Origin: Pseudoneurospora amorphoporcata | Taxonomy: Eukaryota; Ascomycota; Sordariomycetes; Sordariales; Sordariaceae | NCBI GenBank assembly: GCA_033297205.1 | Contig: MU859511.1 | Coordinates: forward strand, 1-11,528 | Length of the DNA: 11,528 nt | Direction: 5' to 3' | In this document: in pieces, positions 7,317 through 11,528 of the stretch | Numbering within the stretch: position 1 is the first letter of the stretch | How the letters are laid out: the number at the start of each line of letters is the position of its first letter | Notes under the pieces: model-generated | Database searches by the model: none | What the model was told of the DNA's origin: nothing | Seen by the model: the letters and a program-made list of their open reading frames with translations, nothing else | Translations under genes and position numbers: made by a program

Positions 7317-7657
7317 CCCATAGCTTATCTATGGGAGAGCGGACGGGATCCCGAGTTTTCTACCATCTATGGTCGTATGTATTCAATTCATCCTGTGCAA
7401 GCTCCTAAGAATGGAACGAACCGGACACATCGTGGTCCAGGACATCATATCGCAGATTCAAGGTCATCTACCTTTAGGTATGGAACAGCATTGAGGTAGT
7501 TGTCACTGGTCAGTCGGTTTGGAAGAAAAAACGGCGCGCAACGATAATGGGATTGATGCAGGTGCGACAAAGCCAGCCACTCCGCCAGCCCCAGAGCGCC
7601 ACAAGTCAGCAACAATAATACACCCCCCAACTTAATCGTACACGCCCTAAACCCCCT
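7317..7657. other. Intergenic, convergence of 5' and 3' flanks, no clear gene
   Basis: The upstream flank of the chromodomain gene and the 3' flank of the minus-strand membrane-protein half. A hairpin TCCCATAG-CTTAT-CTATGGGA (7316-7336) touches the chromodomain start codon and could affect its leader. A minus-strand frame (7630-7445) lacks an ATG and ends NYLNAVPYLKVDDLESAI; it may be relic coding DNA but I cannot place it. Confidence 0.35.
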
Positions 7658-8208
7658 TCAGAGGCTCTCATCCTCCTCCTCCTCCTCTACTTCGACCAGC
7701 TCGACGCTGGCGACGTCAGCCCTGCGGCTGGTTAACCTCGCAAGCCACCCTCTCCTCTCCTCCAGGTCTATGGTGCCGCGAGTTATCTCGGGCGCAAGCA
7801 TCTTCGAAATTTCGACGGGGCTCATGGTGACCGCCGAGCAGCCAGCAACCCTCCATGTCCCCCAATTCAGCGCCGCGTTTATGACTGGTATGATAATAGT
7901 GCCGGCTATCGCCAACCCGAAAGCCAGACAAGCCCACCATTCATCCATCAGCCAGTATCTCCGTGTTCTCTCCTCATAGTAAGGGACGCTTTGCGTCGTG
8001 TCCCGACCGAGGGCCTCGAAGACCGAGGCGCGCAAAGCCAGTTCGTTGTATGTATTAAGAACATTGTCTATTGGGGAGTTGAACGACATTTCGCAGAAGT
8101 TCATAGTTGAAACCCGGGCCCTTCCCTCCTTCCAAGTCTTCTCGTATCCGATCGCTATCCAATTCCTAAACCCCGCCCCGGGGTCGGTAACTTCCAATTG
8201 TCCTTACC
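7658..8208 (-). CDS. C-terminal part of a fungal multi-pass membrane protein
   Basis: A minus-strand frame from about 8197 to the TGA at 7660-7658 encodes about 179 residues with no ATG at its start (the first is at residue 32). It has a soluble stretch (to about 80, with NELALRASVFEALGRDTTQS), one membrane segment (about 87-110, WWACLAFGLAIAGTIIIPV), then TMSPVEISKML and an acidic end rich in Glu. The pattern helical region, one membrane span, then SPxEIxK motif is what I know from the ends of large fungal membrane proteins of unknown function. Upstream, a donor GTAAGG (8207-8202) and acceptor TTTAG (ending 8166) would define a 42-bp intron and a short upstream exon after CTCACCAG (about 8253), but the intron is very short and the phase uncertain. 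It lacks an N-terminal part and so looks like the second half of a broken gene. Confidence 0.6.
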
Positions 8209-9070
8209 AATGTCTTGAACATCTACCGTGTTGAACTCCAGCATCCTTCTCTCTGGTGAGGAAAGAAATATACATTCACAGGAACCGGGCGCCAACCTGG
8301 AAGTCACTGACCGGACTGAGAGGTTCGCTCATTCTCACTGTATGGGGACCTTGCACAAAGAAAGCAGTTCGGTATTGCCAATATCATTGTAAAGCAGGAG
8401 TTGGGATCACAATCTTACCGTGGCCCCGAATTGGACGCACAGTTGGGATGGAAAGAAACACTCGGGGGTCCTGCTGCCCGGCCATTCCTTCCTTCCTTCC
8501 TTCCTTCCTTCCTCAGAACATCCGCACTTGCATTTCATAGTTCAAGTTTTTTCTGGCTCGCGCCTGTTTGCTGCCCACTTTCGTCCCGGCTCGCTGCCAA
8601 TTTTTTTTTTTTTTTCATTATGCTCCCTTTCCTGCAGATTCTTGTTCAAACTCCCGCTTTCCTTTGGCTCGCGCCTCAAGCACTTACGCTTTCGTCACCA
8701 CCACCACCGCCACCGGCTCGCGCTGTGTTCTTTTCGTCCGACCCTTCTCCGCGCTTTTCGTCCGGGCTCCTCGTGCCTCCCGTCTTTCTCTCCAAACTCT
8801 CCGCCCGATGTCGTTCTGGACGAAGATGAAGTTTGGGTGGCCCACCTGCGTCCCCAATTGGGCTCGCCTGTTAAGCCTGCCGTGGGTACATCAATGCTCT
8901 GGCAGGTGCGGCAGGCAATCTGCATCAAGCAGGCCGTATGAACAACCGGCAGCCAACTCGTCCGTGGACACGGTTCTCCCTCTCCCTAGCATCATCATGA
9001 TAGTCATCAATGAAAGTATTGCATCAACGCTGATCCCCGTGTTTACACGCATCAGTTCCCGTGGACCTTG
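8209..9070. promoter_or_regulatory. CT-rich promoter/leader region of the plus-strand gene, with simple repeats
   Basis: The interval holds a (TTCC)7 microsatellite (8485-8512), a T15 run (8601-8615), three GGCTCGCGC motifs (around 8554, 8665 and 8715) and long pyrimidine-rich stretches, the usual look of a fungal promoter and 5' leader. Several overlapping plus-strand frames of 140-173 codons here are low-complexity (Pro, Ser, Phe, His rich) and not convincing genes. In the frame of the downstream exon, the sequence is open from 9014 (after TGA 9011-9013), so an upstream coding exon cannot be excluded. Confidence 0.45.
8485..8512 (+). repeat. (TTCC)7 microsatellite
   Basis: Seven perfect TTCC units. 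It lies in the CT-rich interval between the two membrane-protein halves and is a likely length-variable locus. Confidence 0.98.
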
Positions 9071-10287
9071 ATGGGCCGCTCTATCATGAGCGTTATCATT
9101 GGTAAGTTTTCATTTGCATTCCGGCCACGTCAAGTCGGATGACTAACAACTGGTGTTTTGTAGGGTTGGCCTTGAACCTGGCTGTTTACTTCACGGCCGT
9201 CAATCGTCGGGTCGATAAGTGGCGTTGGTTGACTGCGGCGGACCCTTGTAGCGTCATGTTGGCAATCTCGTCCGCAGCATCGTCCATCGCAAATCTGGGG
9301 TATAGGGAGGGTGGTGGGGCCAGATTTCACGTCCTGAAACAGGATGGAAGACCAGTAGGTTCTCCCCTCTCTCGTGCACGCAGCAGCACGCTCGGCACTA
9401 TATTATGGCTGCCATGGAAGAATATACACTAACATGATTCGTAGTTCGATGAGTGTGACCAAGAGTACGCCAGGACCACGGGCGCTATGGAGGCAATCAA
9501 GTCGATTTTTCGCGGGAAGGCCCTTCGGATCTCCCCAAGTAAGTCCAGCCTCATCTAGTTTTTGAATTGGTTCTTCTTGGTGCATTGCTGATACTTTGAT
9601 ACTCTGTTTTAGGCTCGACTGTTTTTACGCTTGTGTGTTTCATGAACCCTCAGCTGTGTAACCACGTTTTGCGCCAGGGGGATGTTTCCATCCCATTTAC
9701 CGGGACAGCAGACATTCACTTTACTCCAAACATCCTATCGGATGAATTGTTTGGTTCCGAATTCGCCTTTCTTCACCCGGTCCTGAGGGCCTTCCAGGAG
9801 ATGGATGTCACACGAGATATCTACTTCGCCGGTCCAGTGTGCGAGAGCTGCACCATCGTCGCCCCTGTAAGTTGATTCTTCAAGAATCCTTTCTGTCAAC
9901 TATAGACAACTAATAGTAACATTGTTGTAGGGCTTTGGGTGGGACTCGAAGTGCCAAGTCTGGCAGGGTGAGGCCTTTGACTTCTCCAACCCGGTGAAGA
10001 ACGCTGTCATCCCCCTTCTTTCCATCGGTATCGTGGACTCCTGGGAGCCTGACGGCCACTCCGTTCTCGCCGAGGCTTCGTTCAAGGAAACCCCCGGGTG
10101 TACCGGGCGGTACACTACCCGCCACTGCTCTCTTTTGCCCGCCGTCGTCAACTACTACTTGGAGGTTGCTAAAGACATTTTCCCTTTTCCGTTATCAAGA
10201 TCGTGTACCGTAGATTTGCTATATGTACGATGTCAGTCTAATAAAGCTTTGAATCTTTGCTATATGGCCTCTAGTCCGTTTGCTTAG
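9071..10287 (+). CDS. N-terminal and luminal/extracellular part of a fungal membrane protein, five exons
   Basis: Exons are 9071-9101, 9164-9354, 9445-9538, 9613-9866 and 9931-10287. The four introns are 62, 90, 74 and 64 bp, with donors GTAAGT, GTAGGT, GTAAGT and GTAAGT, TAG acceptors, and branch sequences such as GACTAAC (9141-9147) and CACTAAC (9427-9433). All phases match, giving 308 residues to a TAG. Residues 5-22 (IMSVIIGLALNLAVYF) form a membrane segment; about 36-55 (DPCSVMLAISSAASSI) is hydrophobic. The rest is Cys-bearing (CESC, CTGRYTTRHCSLLPAVV) and looks luminal or extracellular. The start ATG at 9071 is the first in frame but upstream exons are possible. After about 10165 (NYYLEV) the sequence becomes AT-rich and protein quality drops, so the true gene probably breaks there and the last 38 codons are fortuitous. 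Family not named with certainty. Confidence 0.75.
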
Positions 10288-11151
10288 GCTTGTTATGCTA
10301 ACCAACCTCGCTCATATGTTGTTGGCTAAGACATCCTCTCCTAATCCAACGTCTGGTCGCCAATTCCAATCCACTTCCCAAAACCCCTCCAGAGACTGTT
10401 TAACACAAGGAGCTTTGTCAGCAATCGCGGTCAATAACCAAGCACTTATAAGAGGTGCGATTTGGAATGCCGATTGTATCTCTGCATCCCAGCTCAGGTT
10501 GTTCTATGCGTCTGTCACGGTATTGCAATGATTGCCGTTGATCCATCGGCCTATAGCTCAGTCCGTTAGGGCTCAACCCGGTCCATATCCTAGGTAACCT
10601 CGCCGGTGATGTTAGGTTGAGGGTTAATAACGCAGGTAATAGCCGGTAGTATATCGTTATAACTTTTATGCCTCGCTCGTCTCTCTTGTGATAGAATGTA
10701 CAATGGGATATAATGACTGCTGGCGCTCGGGCTTCGGAGTTAGGATTGATTCGGGCGGGAAGAAGGAGAAAACATCCCGGTGTAGTTGACTGAAAAGTGT
10801 ACCTAGATCCATTGCCGCCGTGTCTTTCCCGTACGGTGTAGGTCCGCGACAGATCCTCATCCCTCGGCATAGATGTTTAAGTAGCAAACCTGGCCCACCA
10901 AACTTTTCTGTTTCACTACTACAAACTCCAAATGTGCTGCCATCAATGAAGAAACGTTTGTCACGGCAAGTAGAATTACGAATAAAGACGATAATTGAAA
11001 AACTAAAACGAGGAAAGATGCTAGTACAACCTTGGGACGGCAGACGAAGTTCTTTATATTCGATAGAGCCACGGAAGAATACTGCTGCCTAGGTACCCCA
11101 TTTTGCTCCCCCTTCCTCCCCTTCCCTACCCTCACCCCCACCACGGTAACC
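10288..11151. other. Gene-poor interval with two weak ORFs
   Basis: On the plus strand 10295-10531 is an ATG frame of 78 codons (with LSAIAVNNQALIRGAIWNAD) that looks mildly protein-like. On the minus strand 10870-10418 is an ATG frame of 150 codons rich in Arg with no motif. They overlap, so at most one is real. An A-box-like TAGCTCAGTCCGTTAGGGC is at about 10554-10572 without a B-box. A pyrimidine-rich run (11100-11140) lies just past the 3' end of the right-edge gene. The segment may be old transposon DNA. Confidence 0.3.
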
Positions 11152-11528
11152 TTAACGACGGCGAGCCTTAAACACCCATGTCAGCTGTTGCTTTTGATAA
11201 GAAGCAGGAGGCATAATATATGAGACTTACCACCGCAATCGCTCTTCTATCCCGAATATGCAGGGCAAACATCCCACCAATAAACGCCATAGCGAAGGAG
11301 AACAAGGTCATGGTGACGAGCCAGTCCAAATGTGTCACACGGACATTCGACCCTAAACCTCACCAAGCTCCTAAGGAGCCGCACGGCTTGGACCCAAGCC
11401 TTGCTATACGGCTGGATGCCTCAGGTAACTAGTCCATACTCACCCTCGACGCTTGGCATTAGCCTCGAGATGGCCGGAGGCCTCCTCAGAGGTGTCCGGA
11501 GGCCTCCGGCCGCAACACCCACCTCGGC
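11152..11528 (-). CDS. Last three exons of a membrane protein, runs off the right edge
   Basis: On the minus strand, exon 11528-11444 (open from the edge), intron 11443-11353 (91 bp, GTGAGT donor, TTTAG acceptor), exon 11352-11231, intron 11230-11167 (64 bp, GTAAGT donor, CTGAC branch, TTTAAG acceptor) and a short exon 11166-11152 ending ARRR and TAA. Phases match at both junctions, which makes the structure convincing. The middle exon encodes one membrane segment, LDWLVTMTLFSFAMAFIGG and on, followed by a basic end (HIRDRR), so the tail faces the cytoplasm by the positive-inside rule. The protein is most of the way missing, so the family cannot be told. Confidence 0.7.
11472..11511. repeat. 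14-bp perfect inverted repeat with 12-bp loop
   Basis: GGCCGGAGGCCTCC (11472-11485) pairs exactly with GGAGGCCTCCGGCC (11498-11511). The GC-only hairpin lies inside the coding exon of the right-edge gene, encoding Gly/Arg/Pro-rich sequence around GGLRTPLRRPP. Confidence 0.9.

Noticed and set aside
8401..9071. Three overlapping plus-strand frames of 142-173 codons
   Set aside because: Low-complexity Pro/Ser/Phe/His-rich products of CT-rich promoter DNA and a microsatellite; none joins the downstream exons in a supported way.
10552..10630. tRNA-like A-box (TAGCTCAGTCCGTTAGGGC), possible tRNA or SINE head
   Set aside because: No B-box GGTTCGANNCC follows at a suitable distance and the acceptor stem does not close, so it is neither a tRNA nor a supported SINE.
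10857..11144. Minus-strand hydrophobic frame just past the right-edge gene
   Set aside because: It lies in that gene's 3' flank, has no sensible start or intron junction, and the hydrophobicity is likely due to T-rich DNA.

Overview
The window looks like nuclear DNA of a filamentous ascomycete (Pezizomycotina is an inference). The grounds are short introns of about 60-115 bp with GTAAGT-like donors, CTAAC/CTAAT branch sequences and TAG acceptors; a clear fungal-style gene style with CT-rich promoters; and transposon relics carrying C-to-T/G-to-A changes of the kind made by repeat-induced point mutation (RIP). I see no bacterial operons, rRNA or CRISPR.

Layout. 1-309 holds the 5' end of a minus-strand, intron-containing gene that runs off the left edge. 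310-1672 is intergenic and contains a diverged 108-bp direct duplication next to a perfect 16-bp palindrome. 1673-3886 is the best-supported gene, an uninterrupted 737-codon KDM4-like JmjC protein. 3887-4613 is partly AT-rich and has two telomere-type repeat units. 4614-5735 contains two same-orientation copies of a short DNA transposon (MITE-like, TA at both ends). The first copy carries a 240-bp insertion, and a short transposase-tail-like reading frame lies between the copies. 6122-6352 is a solo LTR with a perfect 5-bp target duplication. It sits just downstream of a minus-strand chromodomain gene (6371-7316) that has one in-frame stop inside the chromodomain.

The right third is about membrane proteins. 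A minus-strand reading frame (7658-8208) looks like the C-terminal third of a fungal multi-pass membrane protein. A plus-strand five-exon gene (9071-10287) looks like the N-terminal two thirds of the same kind of protein. The two halves diverge from a shared CT-rich, microsatellite-bearing interval. A single inversion of roughly 8.2-10.2 kb would place them head to tail in one gene. At the right edge (11152-11528, minus) are the last three exons of another membrane protein.

How the parts may relate. A histone-demethylase-type JmjC protein and a chromodomain protein lie within 2.5 kb of each other, separated only by transposon relics. That may be coincidence or a chromatin-related accessory island. 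The JmjC gene is intact while its neighbours are decayed.
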